The translations under genes were made by a program, and so were the position numbers. Positions 1-6,877 of a stretch of 21,376 nt of DNA are shown piece by piece. The stretch comes from Candidatus Bipolaricaulota bacterium. GTDB taxonomy: Bacteria > Bipolaricaulota > Bipolaricaulia > RBG-16-55-9 > DRXL01. Location of the stretch: positions 1-21,376 of the forward strand of contig JAOAIA010000020.1 of the NCBI GenBank assembly GCA_026414955.1. The letters are read 5' to 3'. The first letter of the stretch is position 1. Every line of letters begins with the position of its first letter. A model generated the notes under the pieces. That model saw only the letters and a program-made list of their open reading frames with translations, was not told the DNA's origin and did no database searches.

Positions 1-138
1 CGCCTCGATGGGCTCGCGGTCCATCACCTTGGGGTTCTCTGAGCATTGAGGGACACACTTGGGTTGAGCCAAACCGAGGAACGCTCCCAGAGGAACCAAC
101 ACCGCGACGACGAGCAGCAACACAAGTACTTTCTTCAT
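1..138 (-). CDS. ABC transporter family-5 solute-binding protein, N-terminal part (cut by window edge)
   Basis: The first 46 residues of an exported protein are visible and continue off the left edge. They start MKKVLVLLLVVAVLVPLGAF, a basic n-region plus hydrophobic core of a signal peptide, followed by the same KCVPQCSENPKVMDREPIEA stretch found in the neighbouring full-length solute-binding protein. The ATG at 136-138 has an excellent AAGGAGGT ribosome binding site 5 bases away, so the start is secure. Bases 1-77 are identical to 2600-2676, so the two genes are paralogues from a tandem duplication, or have been homogenised by gene conversion. The function (peptide or oligopeptide capture for an Opp/Dpp-type importer) is inferred from the paralogue, because the binding domain lies outside the window. 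Whether this copy also has the unusual N-terminal extension cannot be seen. Confidence 0.85.
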   Translation of the reverse strand, partial: MKKVLVLLLVVAVLVPLGAFLGLAQPKCVPQCSENPKVMDREPIEA

Positions 139-173
139 ATTTACCTCCTTCTGTAGAAGAGAGCCAAACTATT

Positions 174-200
174 CTAACTGGTTCGCGCGATACCAGTCAG
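174..200 (-). promoter_or_regulatory. Leader hairpin upstream of the edge SBP gene
   Basis: The inverted repeat ACTGGT-N9-ACCAGT (177-182 / 192-197) extends to 8 of 9 pairs over 174-200, with a TCGCGCGA-rich loop. It lies about 36-62 bases before the ATG at 138. An 11-base core, CTGGTATCGCG on the transcribed strand, is shared with the hairpin at 2815-2839 in front of the paralogue, and both are followed by TAGTTT and then AAGGAGG. The shared core suggests a functional leader element or shared ancestry of the duplicated leader. No known riboswitch class was recognised. Confidence 0.45.
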
Positions 201-223
201 TGTCTATACTGCCTTCCATGAAA

Positions 224-257
224 TGCGAGGGCGCGAAGTCGCCTTCGCACCCTCGCA
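224..257 (-). terminator. Strong hairpin downstream of the full-length SBP gene
   Basis: Arms TGCGAGGG (224-231) and CCCTCGCA (250-257), plus inner arms GCGAAG (233-238) and CTTCGC (243-248), form a 14-pair stem with one mismatch and a 4-base loop. It begins 20 bases after the stop codon of the leftward SBP gene. Only a short T-rich run (ATTTCAT) follows on the transcribed strand, so termination may be partial and allow some read-through into the edge paralogue. Confidence 0.55.
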
Positions 258-277
258 CCCATGTGCTCTTTTAGGCT

Positions 278-2737
278 TTACCCACCGCGGCAGCGCCCGC
301 CCTTGCAGAAGAGCACCAGGGAGTTCGCTAACGGAGCCCGAGCGTGATTCCGAATCGTATCAGTTCTGTACGCCTGCAACGAGTTCGGAATCGCTATAGG
401 AACGATGGGCAGGAACTCCGCGAAGAGGAACTGTGCCCTGTCCGCAAGCTCATGGAGCTTGGCTCTATCGCTCTCCTCCGACATCTGCCGGTAGAGGTTG
501 TGGAGCTCTCTCTCTTCTTTCGTAGCTCCAGAGCAGTCGTCACCGGCTTTGACGTTCCAGGAGTGGAGTTCGCCACCGCAGGTCCATACGTTGATACCCG
601 CGGAAGCAAACGGGCCAGCTCCACCTAAGCCAACGAGAATTCCCTCATAATCACCGATGGTGAGCTGGTCAATCATCGCCGCGAAGTCGATGGCGACAGG
701 GTTCACTTCGATCCCGATCTTCTTCAGGTCGGAAGCGAAGACTTTTATGATCTCCTCGCGGCGAGTGTTGCCGACGTTGGTGTTGAGGGTGAACTTAAAC
801 GGACCGGCGGGGTTGGTCTGCGGCCCGAAGTCGTTGGCGAAGTTCGCGGGGATCTCGCGGACGCCATCGTTGTTGGTGTCCTTGATCCCCAGGCTGTCCA
901 AGATCTCGGCAGCTTTCTTGAGATCGAAGCGCTTCTTGGCCTGCTCCCAGCGGGCAAGCACCTCGGCCTTCTGGCCAGGACGCTCAATATGGAACGGGTT
1001 CGTGAGCGAGTACTGGCTGTACTGCTCGCTGCCCAGGCCGAGCATGATGTTCCTCACATAGCCCGCGCGGTCAAGGGCATGGGAGAAGACGAACCGCACT
1101 TGCTTGTTGGCAAACGCCGCGCGCAGGGTGGGGTTCTGGGTAGTCCAGCTGAACCACATGTAGTCCACCTGGTTGATGGCTACCCCGGTGTCGATGTCAT
1201 CGTTGACAGGGAGCCGTCCTGCGGCCTTGTCCGACTGCAGGATGGCGATGTCCGCGGGGCGCGGCCCGAGGAAGTCCGTCTGGCCGTTTCTAAACTGCTG
1301 CAGTGCCAGCTCTTGCCCCTGGGTGGGCGCGAGCAAGATGCGGATGCCCGCGATGTACGGGAGCTGGTTGCCCTTCTCGTCCACGCGGAACGTATAGGGG
1401 TTGCGCACGAACTCCACGACCGTATTGGGATCAATCTTCGAGAGCTTGAACGGCCCCGCGCCTACAAGATCTTCAGGCTTGGTATTGACCCCATAGACGG
1501 CATTGAAGGACCTCGGGTCCCTCTCCACATTGGGGGCGAGCTGCAGGATCTTCCTCTTGGAGAGGATATCCATAGTACCTACCGCCGGATGCGGCGTGTA
1601 CGTCGCTGGCTCTGGGCAGCTGAACCTGATCCTGCGCTCGTCCACGACTTCCACCTTGGGCAGATCCTTCCCACCCTTGCAGAAATAGGAGTCGCGCCCG
1701 AAGGTCGTGACATCGGGATGGAACGCCAAGAAGAAGGTGAAGCGCACGTCCTCTGCCGTGACGGGGGTGCCGTCGTTGAACTTCAGCCCCTTGCGCAGGG
1801 TGTAGGTGACGGTCTTGCGGTCGGGGCTCACCTCGAACGCCTCGGCCATGGCGTCCTCCGGGTTGATGAGGCCACCATCAAGGAGCGTATCGAAGACACG
1901 AGCTATGACGGTAATGCTCGCGCTGTCGTTCGCGATAATGGGGTTGAGCGTGCGCGGGCGCGCGATCATCACCTCGCTATAGATGCCTCTGCCGATCTCA
2001 GCAGCTTGCGGGATCTGCTCGTAGAAGATCTTGATGTCAACTTTCGCATCGCCCTTGGTGCTGATCTGCAAGATGCGATTCGGCCCAAGGCTCTCTTCGA
2101 TCCCCACGACGGCCTTCTCGCCGGCCTTGACAGCGCCCTTGACATCTCTCCCGGCGTTCTTCACGGTTCTGTTGAGCGCGTCCTTGACTTCATAGTTGAT
2201 ATCCGCGGGGCCTTGATTGGCGATCTCCAGCTCCACGGCGACGCGCGGGAGCACCGTCTCATCGGCGGGAGCGCCCTGGAAGACCAGCGTCACCGAGGTC
2301 TTCTTATCGGCTGCGGTCACGGCGATCTCGACGGACTCTTGCTTGGCGCGGTCGAACGCCGGGACATTGACAGTCACCGACTGTTTCGCGGCGACGACGC
2401 CTTCAGCGACCTTGGTGCGCGTGGCGCGTGTGCCCGTGCCTACGATCTTCGTCAGTATATAGGTCAGATCGCCTTCACCGGCCGTAATAGTGACGGTCTT
2501 TGTGCCCTGGGGCAGCCCAAAGACCACCTCTTGGCCGGGGTCGAGCTCAATGGGCTTCAGTCCGCCGGCCTGGACCTGGCCGCCCTTGAACTCCGCCGCC
2601 GCCTCGATGGGCTCGCGGTCCATCACCTTGGGGTTCTCTGAGCATTGAGGGACACACTTGGGTTGAGCCAAACCGACCAACGCTACCGTGGGAACGAGCA
2701 CCGCTACGGCCAATAGTAATACGAATATCTTTTTCAT
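278..2737 (-). CDS. ABC transporter family-5 (peptide/Opp-Dpp type) solute-binding protein with large N-terminal extension
   Basis: This is an exported protein of 819 residues. Residues 1-24 are a signal peptide with a likely cut near VGLA-QP; a cysteine follows (QPKC) but there is no proper lipobox. Residues about 45-245 are a beta-rich extension that I do not recognise. From about 250 to the end it is a typical SBP_bac_5 fold: LRKGLKFNDGTPVTAEDVRF is the family signature, preceded by RPRTLNPIIANDS. Family-5 proteins are usually 500-600 residues, so this one is about 250 longer. The C-terminus ends in a CKGGRC motif. The start is debatable. The ATG at 2735-2737 matches the paralogue's start, but the AAGGAGG (2778-2784) is about 40 bases away, and an in-frame GTG at 2758 would add seven residues but still sits 19 bases from it. 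Opp/Dpp ATPase genes lie 3 kb away on the other strand; permeases are not in the window. The substrate is unknown. Confidence 0.9.
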   Translation of the reverse strand: MKKIFVLLLAVAVLVPTVALVGLAQPKCVPQCSENPKVMDREPIEAAAEFKGGQVQAGGLKPIELDPGQEVVFGLPQGTKTVTITAGEGDLTYILTKIVGTGTRATRTKVAEGVVAAKQSVTVNVPAFDRAKQESVEIAVTAADKKTSVTLVFQGAPADETVLPRVAVELEIANQGPADINYEVKDALNRTVKNAGRDVKGAVKAGEKAVVGIEESLGPNRILQISTKGDAKVDIKIFYEQIPQAAEIGRGIYSEVMIARPRTLNPIIANDSASITVIARVFDTLLDGGLINPEDAMAEAFEVSPDRKTVTYTLRKGLKFNDGTPVTAEDVRFTFFLAFHPDVTTFGRDSYFCKGGKDLPKVEVVDERRIRFSCPEPATYTPHPAVGTMDILSKRKILQLAPNVERDPRSFNAVYGVNTKPEDLVGAGPFKLSKIDPNTVVEFVRNPYTFRVDEKGNQLPYIAGIRILLAPTQGQELALQQFRNGQTDFLGPRPADIAILQSDKAAGRLPVNDDIDTGVAINQVDYMWFSWTTQNPTLRAAFANKQVRFVFSHALDRAGYVRNIMLGLGSEQYSQYSLTNPFHIERPGQKAEVLARWEQAKKRFDLKKAAEILDSLGIKDTNNDGVREIPANFANDFGPQTNPAGPFKFTLNTNVGNTRREEIIKVFASDLKKIGIEVNPVAIDFAAMIDQLTIGDYEGILVGLGGAGPFASAGINVWTCGGELHSWNVKAGDDCSGATKEERELHNLYRQMSEESDRAKLHELADRAQFLFAEFLPIVPIAIPNSLQAYRTDTIRNHARAPLANSLVLFCKGGRCRGG

Positions 2738-2814
2738 AGTGCTGTGCGAGTATCGCACTGACGCGATTCTGCTTTCGCCTCCTTCTTTGTACCCTTCAGT
2801 ATAAAACTACACCT

Positions 2815-2839
2815 CCAGCTGGCTCGCGATACCAGCTGG
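2815..2839 (-). promoter_or_regulatory. Leader hairpin upstream of the full-length SBP gene
   Basis: CCAGCTGG at 2815-2822 and again at 2832-2839, separated by 9 bases, gives a perfect 8-pair stem because the arm is itself palindromic. On the transcribed strand it shares the CTGGTATCGCG core with the 174-200 hairpin and lies about 31 bases before the AAGGAGG. The match between two paralogous leaders argues for a transcript-level role, such as attenuation, stability or a protein site, but the ligand is unknown. Confidence 0.45.
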
Positions 2840-2912
2840 CTGCACACCATGACCGAAACGACCCTTCCTGCGGTCTTCCCCCGTGATGTTCCTCCTTTCT
2901 GCGCTGCGCTTG

Positions 2913-2940
2913 ATGCGTATTTTTACACGCATATATTATA
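2913..2940 (-). promoter_or_regulatory. SBP promoter (-10) with inverted repeat at the transcription start
   Basis: On the minus strand TATAAT (2940 to 2935) is a consensus -10; the -35 is poor (CTGTCA-like at 19-base spacing). Start of transcription is expected near 2928, giving a leader of about 190 bases. A perfect inverted repeat ATGCGT-N8-ACGCAT (2913-2932) sits on that start point. It could be an operator or a 5'-end RNA hairpin. The weak -35 plus an operator-like repeat suggests regulated expression. Confidence 0.45.
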
Positions 2941-3027
2941 CAAGCGCGAATGCCGTGTCTGACAGTTTTGGGGTAGCTACGCTCAGTTTATGGCTTCATA
3001 TCGAGATTTTTGTGATTTCGTTGCACT

Positions 3028-3103
3028 CTCACCCCCAACCCCTCTCCCCTGTGAGGGAGAGGGGAGCAAGGGGTGAGGGAGTGAGGGACCTAGCACTTGC
3101 CCA
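3028..3103. repeat. Palindromic repeat, copy A (intergenic)
   Basis: A 76-base element with a perfect 10-pair core, CCCCTCTCCC (3039-3048) and GGGAGAGGGG (3055-3064), with outer arms CTCACCCC / GGGGTGAG. It matches 3700-3775 at 74 of 76 positions (differences at 3033 and 3073). The shared sequence runs past the palindrome through a non-palindromic tail, so the two copies have a common origin and are not just convergent hairpins. It ends 13 bases before the -35 of the NFACT gene. Confidence 0.85.
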
Positions 3104-3115
3104 GAGGGTGCTCAA

Positions 3116-3144
3116 GTGTCACAAAGACTCCCGCTCGCTATAAT
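3116..3144 (+). promoter_or_regulatory. NFACT gene promoter, predicted near-leaderless
   Basis: GTGTCA (3116-3121), a 17-base spacer, then consensus TATAAT (3139-3144). The expected transcription start near 3151 is only about 5 bases before the ATG at 3156, and no Shine-Dalgarno sequence is present between them. The message is therefore probably leaderless or nearly so. Confidence 0.6.
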
Positions 3145-3155
3145 CAGAATCAGCT

Positions 3156-4910
3156 ATGAACATGGACGGTTTGACGGTCTCGGCGCTGGCGGCGGAGCTG
3201 CGCGCAAGGCTTCCCGGCAGCCGCGTGCAACAGATATATCACCCCCAGCTGAGCACGATCACCCTGGAGCTGTGGGCCGGGGAAGAGAAGATCTTATTGA
3301 TAGAGACTGGCGAGCTGCCGCGCGTCCAGCTCACGACACAAAGATTCGCGCACCCCCCCAAGCCCTCGGCGTTCTGTATGCTGCTGCGCAAGTACTTGCG
3401 TAACGGCATTCTCGTTGGGGTGAGCCAGCCCGGCTTGGAACGCATTCTCGATCTTCATATTCGACACGGCGAGGAGTATATTCTGCGCACGGAGCTGCTG
3501 GGCAAGCAGGCCAACGTCATCCTGCTGCGCGAGCAAACAGTGCTTGGGGCGCTCAAGTCAGCGATGGGGCAGAGATCGTTTCGCCCTGGGGAGATCTATC
3601 AAGCTCCGCCATCTCAGGACAAGCTCGACCCGCGCACGATGACGCGCGAGGAGTTTTTGCAACGGCTGAGTGTTGCACCCTCAGCCGTGTCCCCTCTCCC
3701 TCACTCCCAACCCCTCTCCCCTGTGAGGGAGAGGGGAGCAAGGGATGAGGGAGTGAGGGACCTAGCACTTGCCCAAGCGCTCTTGCAGATTCTCGACGGG
3801 ATCGGGCCACGCCTCGCCAAAGAGATCGCCCTGCGCGCCGCACTCGACCCTGCCCAGCCCATCTCTGCTCTCACAGAGGAGCAACGCGCAGCCCTCTGGG
3901 ACGCGACGCGCCAACTTGTTGCAAGCGTTCAGGAAAATCCCTCGCCGTGTCTGTATCTCGACGACGATAAAATAATTGATATCGCTCCCATCCCGTTGAA
4001 GCTCTACGAAGAGCTGCGCTGCGAGAGCCGCGCCACGCTCTCGGAGGCTTTCGATGACTTCATGCGCCTTGCTCCAGCAGAGCAGAGTGACTTTGCCCAC
4101 GAGCAGCGTCGTCTTCAGCAGATCGTCCGCGGGCACGGCGAGAGGGTGCGCAAGGCCATCGCGCGCGTCACACAAGACTTGCAAGGGGCTAAAGAGTATG
4201 AACGGCTCCGACGCGAGGGCGAGCTGCTCCTGGCCCATCTCTCCCAGATTCAGAAGGGCATGAGCGAGGTTGACCTCGAAGACTTCGATGGGACGAGCAA
4301 GACCATAAAACTCGACCCAGCCCGCGATCCCGTAGAGAACGCCCAGCAGAAGTTCGAGCGCTACAAGAAACTGAAACGCGCTCACGAGAAGCTGACGGTG
4401 CGTCTAGAAGAGCTGCGCCAAGAGCTTGAGTATCTGGAGAACGTCGAGCACTCTCTTGAGCAAGCCGAGGACGATGCTGATCTCGCAGCGATTCATGAGG
4501 ACTTGAGTGCTGGGGGATATCTGCCGCGCGAGCCTCAGAGAAGAGAGCCTGCTCAAGCACTAGGCCCGCGCGAGTTCGTCATCAAGGGCTATCGAGTCTG
4601 GGTGGGACGGTCGAGCAGACAGAACGATGAGCTTGTTCGGCGTGCCGCGCGAGAAGATTATTGGCTGCATGTGCGGGATCGTCCCGGCTCGCACGTGATT
4701 ATTAAAAACCCCACTCAGCGCGAGATCCCACACGAAGTCCTGCAGCAAGCAGCGCAGCTCGCCGCGTATTATTCTAAGGGCCGGGATGCAAAAAAGGTCC
4801 CGGTCAGCTATACTCGTGTGAAGTACCTGCGCAAGGGCGGACGCCCTGGCTTGGTCTGCGTCACCCAAGAAGAGGGAACGGTGATGGTCACTCCCAAAGG
4901 AGAGCTGTGA
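3156..4910 (+). CDS. rqcH: NFACT family protein (RqcH / Rqc2 homologue, FbpA-type)
   Basis: 584 residues. Bacterial RqcH binds stalled 50S-peptidyl-tRNA complexes and recruits Ala-tRNA to add C-terminal alanine tails for degradation; older annotations call it fibronectin-binding protein A. Residues 1-150 match the NFACT-N domain (MDGLTVSALAAELRARLPGS; LLRKYLRNG). A HhH-like stretch follows near 208-230 (ILDGIGPRLAKEIALRA), then a charged coiled coil at about 330-445, and an NFACT-R/DUF814 domain from 474 (VWVGRSSRQNDELV; DYWLHVRDRPGSHVII). The catalytically important Asp-Arg pair of the family appears here as Glu95-Arg96, by my unaided alignment. Residues 182-207 are encoded by a palindromic repeat inserted in frame. 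The start at ATG 3156 fits the domain; Met3 is an alternative. It overlaps the M50 gene by one base, so the two are translationally coupled. Confidence 0.9.
   Translation: MNMDGLTVSALAAELRARLPGSRVQQIYHPQLSTITLELWAGEEKILLIETGELPRVQLTTQRFAHPPKPSAFCMLLRKYLRNGILVGVSQPGLERILDLHIRHGEEYILRTELLGKQANVILLREQTVLGALKSAMGQRSFRPGEIYQAPPSQDKLDPRTMTREEFLQRLSVAPSAVSPLPHSQPLSPVRERGARDEGVRDLALAQALLQILDGIGPRLAKEIALRAALDPAQPISALTEEQRAALWDATRQLVASVQENPSPCLYLDDDKIIDIAPIPLKLYEELRCESRATLSEAFDDFMRLAPAEQSDFAHEQRRLQQIVRGHGERVRKAIARVTQDLQGAKEYERLRREGELLLAHLSQIQKGMSEVDLEDFDGTSKTIKLDPARDPVENAQQKFERYKKLKRAHEKLTVRLEELRQELEYLENVEHSLEQAEDDADLAAIHEDLSAGGYLPREPQRREPAQALGPREFVIKGYRVWVGRSSRQNDELVRRAAREDYWLHVRDRPGSHVIIKNPTQREIPHEVLQQAAQLAAYYSKGRDAKKVPVSYTRVKYLRKGGRPGLVCVTQEEGTVMVTPKGEL
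3697..3775 (+). repeat. Palindromic repeat, copy B, inside the NFACT coding region
   Basis: Bases 3700-3775 match copy A (3028-3103) at 74/76. The core stem is CCCCTCTCCC (3711-3720) / GGGAGAGGGG (3727-3736); extra outer arms TCCCTCACTCCC (3697-3708) and GGGAGTGAGGGA (3749-3760) pair perfectly. The element is read in frame as a proline/arginine-rich peptide (PLSPVRERGARDEGVR) between the NFACT-N and HhH-like parts. There is no stop or frameshift, so the gene appears intact despite it. Confidence 0.85.
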
Positions 4911-5560
4911 TGTCTCTGGAGATGCTCAGTGAGCTGGCGCTGGCGCTGGTCGCGTTCTTGGCTGCGGTCGTCTTTCACGAGTACGCCCACGGGCGGGTAG
5001 CTTACGCGTTAGGTGACCCTACGGCGCGCGACGCTCGGCGCTTAACGCTCAACCCCTTGGCGCATATTGACCCCTTCGGCACGGTGCTCCTGCCCGTGCT
5101 GTTAGCCGTGTTACGCTTCGCGTTCAATATGGGTGTCCCGATTGTGGGCTATGCCAAGCCCGTCCCCGTCAATCCCCTCTATTTCCGTCATCCCTACCAA
5201 GGGATGATGCTTGTCGCCCTGGCTGGGCCGTTCATCAATCTGCTCTTAGCGGGGGTGGGGGTGGGGGTCTGGCAGAGTTTGGGCGCAAGTCTTCCAGAGT
5301 TGCTCGCGTTTTTTATCTTCTACTTTGTCGTGATCAATGTTATCTTGGCTGTGTTTAATCTGATCCCGGTGCCCCCGTTGGATGGCTCGCGGGTCTTATT
5401 GTATCTTTTGCCGCAGGGGGGCAAGCGCCTCTTGATGCAACTCGAACCCTTCGGGTTCGTCATCGTCTTTCTCTTGCTCTATGCGGGAGTGCTTCAGGCT
5501 CTGCTCATGCCCATCGTCTCGTGGGTCGAGCAGATTTTGGACTTTGGGCGGTTCGGTTGA
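4910..5560 (+). CDS. M50 family site-2-protease-like membrane metalloprotease
   Basis: 216 residues, an integral membrane zinc protease of the minimal S2P (FPN3/YwhC-like) type, which cleaves substrates within the membrane. HEYAH (His23, Glu24, His27) lies in the first membrane segment, and NPLAHIDP (residues 48-55) is the typical follow-on motif. PPLDGSR (Asp158) supplies the third zinc ligand. There are about four to six hydrophobic segments. No PDZ domain is present, so it is not RseP/RasP. The ATG at 4910 overlaps the NFACT stop as TGATG and has AAGGAG (4897-4902) about seven bases before it; the earlier in-frame GTG at 4907 is less well placed. The substrate is unknown. Coupling to RqcH may only reflect operon packing. 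Confidence 0.9.
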   Translation: MSLEMLSELALALVAFLAAVVFHEYAHGRVAYALGDPTARDARRLTLNPLAHIDPFGTVLLPVLLAVLRFAFNMGVPIVGYAKPVPVNPLYFRHPYQGMMLVALAGPFINLLLAGVGVGVWQSLGASLPELLAFFIFYFVVINVILAVFNLIPVPPLDGSRVLLYLLPQGGKRLLMQLEPFGFVIVFLLLYAGVLQALLMPIVSWVEQILDFGRFG

Positions 5561-5585
5561 AGAATTTGCTCAGTTATAGTACAAT
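5557..5585 (+). promoter_or_regulatory. secG-oppD-oppF promoter
   Basis: TTGAAG (5557-5562), 17 bases, TACAAT (5580-5585). The -35 overlaps the stop codon of the M50 gene (5558-5560). Predicted start near 5592 gives a leader of about 28 bases to the secG ATG. It may separate the NFACT-M50 unit from the genes that follow. Confidence 0.55.
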
Positions 5586-5619
5586 CTCTTCATCAACAGC
5601 GAGGTTGATCACAAAGATT

Positions 5620-5868
5620 ATGGAGATACTCAGAGCGTTGGAGATCCCCCTTAAGGTGTTGTTCGTGCTGGTCAGCGTGGCGTTGATCGGGATTATTCTC
5701 TTGCAGATGAGCAAGCACGCAGGCTTGGGGGGCGCGTTTGGCGCGGGCGCGACGAGCACCGTCTTCGGCCGCGAAGAAGAGGCCGACCCCAAACGCACCG
5801 CGACGACCTGGCTCGCTGTAGCGTTTATGCTCTTGGCCTTCGTGCTGACCTATTTTGCCTCTCGGTAG
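5620..5868 (+). CDS. secG: Preprotein translocase subunit SecG
   Basis: 82 residues, the small accessory membrane subunit of the SecYEG channel. It has two transmembrane helices: residues about 10-30 (VLFVLVSVALIGIILLQ) and about 62-79 (TWLAVAFMLLAFVLTYF). The cytoplasmic loop between them carries the family signature SKHAGLGGAFGAG followed by TVFG. Length is normal for the family. The ATG at 5620 is chosen because it begins the conserved region; the ribosome binding site is weak (GAGG at 5601-5604 is far), and a TTG at 5605 would add five residues. It ends nine bases before oppD, so the three genes to oppF look co-transcribed. Confidence 0.9.
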   Translation: MEILRALEIPLKVLFVLVSVALIGIILLQMSKHAGLGGAFGAGATSTVFGREEEADPKRTATTWLAVAFMLLAFVLTYFASR

Positions 5869-5877
5869 CGAGATCCT

Positions 5878-6870
5878 ATGGCAACCAACAACACCCTCAT
5901 CGAGCTGCGCGACCTCAAGACGTACTTTTATACCGAAGACGGGGTCGTCAAGGCCGTGGACGGCGTCAGCTTCTCCATTGAGAAACAGAAGACCCTGGGG
6001 GTCGTGGGCGAGTCCGGCTGCGGCAAGTCCGTGACAGCGCTCTCGATCATGGGCTTGATCCCCATGCCGCCGGGCAAGATCTTAGGCGGCTCGGTCATCT
6101 ACCATCGCAACGGCCAGCAGATCGAGTTAACGAAACTTGACCCCAAGGGCAAACAGTATCGCGAGATCCGGGGCAATGAGATCGCCATGATCTTTCAAGA
6201 GCCGATGACGTCGCTCAACCCCGTCTATACGATTGGGAACCAGATCATGGAAGCGATCATGCTGCACCAGAAAGTAGGCAGGCGCGAGGCGCGCGAGCGC
6301 GCTATTGAGATGCTCAAGGCGGTAGGCATTCCCCTGCCGGAGCAGCGTGTGGACGAGTACCCCCATCAACTGTCGGGGGGGATGCGCCAGAGAGCGATGA
6401 TCGCGATGGCCCTCAGCTGCAACCCCAGTCTCTTAATCGCCGACGAGCCCACGACGGCGCTGGACGTCACCATCCAAGCCCAGATTCTCGATCTGATCCG
6501 CAAGCTCCAAGAAGAATTCCACATGGCCTTGATGATAATCACCCACAACTTAGGGGTGATCGCGGAGATGGCCAACGACGTCGTCATTATGTACATGGGC
6601 AAGGTCGTGGAAGAGGCCTCGGTGCGCGATATCTTTCATGACCCGTTGCATCCCTACACGATTGGCCTGATGGAATCCATTCCGGCGCTCACGCGCAAGA
6701 AAGAGCGATTGAAGCCGATCAAGGGGATGGTGCCGGACCCCTATAATCTGCCCAAGGGGTGTCCCTTCGAGCCGCGCTGCCCCGAAGCAATGGACATCTG
6801 TCGGACGCAGATGCCCGATCTCAAAGAGATCAAACCGCGGCATAGAGTAGCGTGCTGGGCGCGCTTCTGA
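5878..6870 (+). CDS. oppD: Opp/Dpp-type ABC transporter ATP-binding protein (OppD/DppD-like)
   Basis: 330 residues, a cytoplasmic ATPase that powers peptide/nickel/oligosaccharide-type (family 5) importers, normally as a heterodimer with the next gene. Walker A GESGCGKS (44-51), a Q-loop before PMTSLNP, signature LSGGMRQR (from residue 165), Walker B LLIADEP (185-191) and the switch histidine in ITHN are all intact. The C-terminal extension has the oligopeptide/dipeptide transporter tail with the cysteine pattern GCPFEPRCP plus later Cys residues, which can bind an iron-sulfur cluster in some DppD proteins. The start has only a weak ribosome binding site. The next gene begins 7 bases after its stop. 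The matching permease genes are not in this window. Confidence 0.93.
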   Translation: MATNNTLIELRDLKTYFYTEDGVVKAVDGVSFSIEKQKTLGVVGESGCGKSVTALSIMGLIPMPPGKILGGSVIYHRNGQQIELTKLDPKGKQYREIRGNEIAMIFQEPMTSLNPVYTIGNQIMEAIMLHQKVGRREARERAIEMLKAVGIPLPEQRVDEYPHQLSGGMRQRAMIAMALSCNPSLLIADEPTTALDVTIQAQILDLIRKLQEEFHMALMIITHNLGVIAEMANDVVIMYMGKVVEEASVRDIFHDPLHPYTIGLMESIPALTRKKERLKPIKGMVPDPYNLPKGCPFEPRCPEAMDICRTQMPDLKEIKPRHRVACWARF

Positions 6871-6877
6871 GGTGACT

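Noticed and set aside
989..2641. A 550-codon open frame on the plus strand
   Set aside because: It is the antisense of the SBP gene, with no domain, no ribosome binding site and composition that mirrors the real gene.
2738..2777. Possible translational bypass hairpin between the SBP ribosome binding site and ATG
   Set aside because: Even with the 15-base hairpin removed, about 25 bases remain, too many for normal initiation. It is kept only as a start ambiguity.
2883..3143. An 86-codon plus-strand frame covering repeat A that ends with the same PLSPVRERGAR peptide as NFACT
   Set aside because: The similarity is explained by the repeat DNA itself; the frame has no ribosome binding site and overlaps the divergent SBP promoter and leader.
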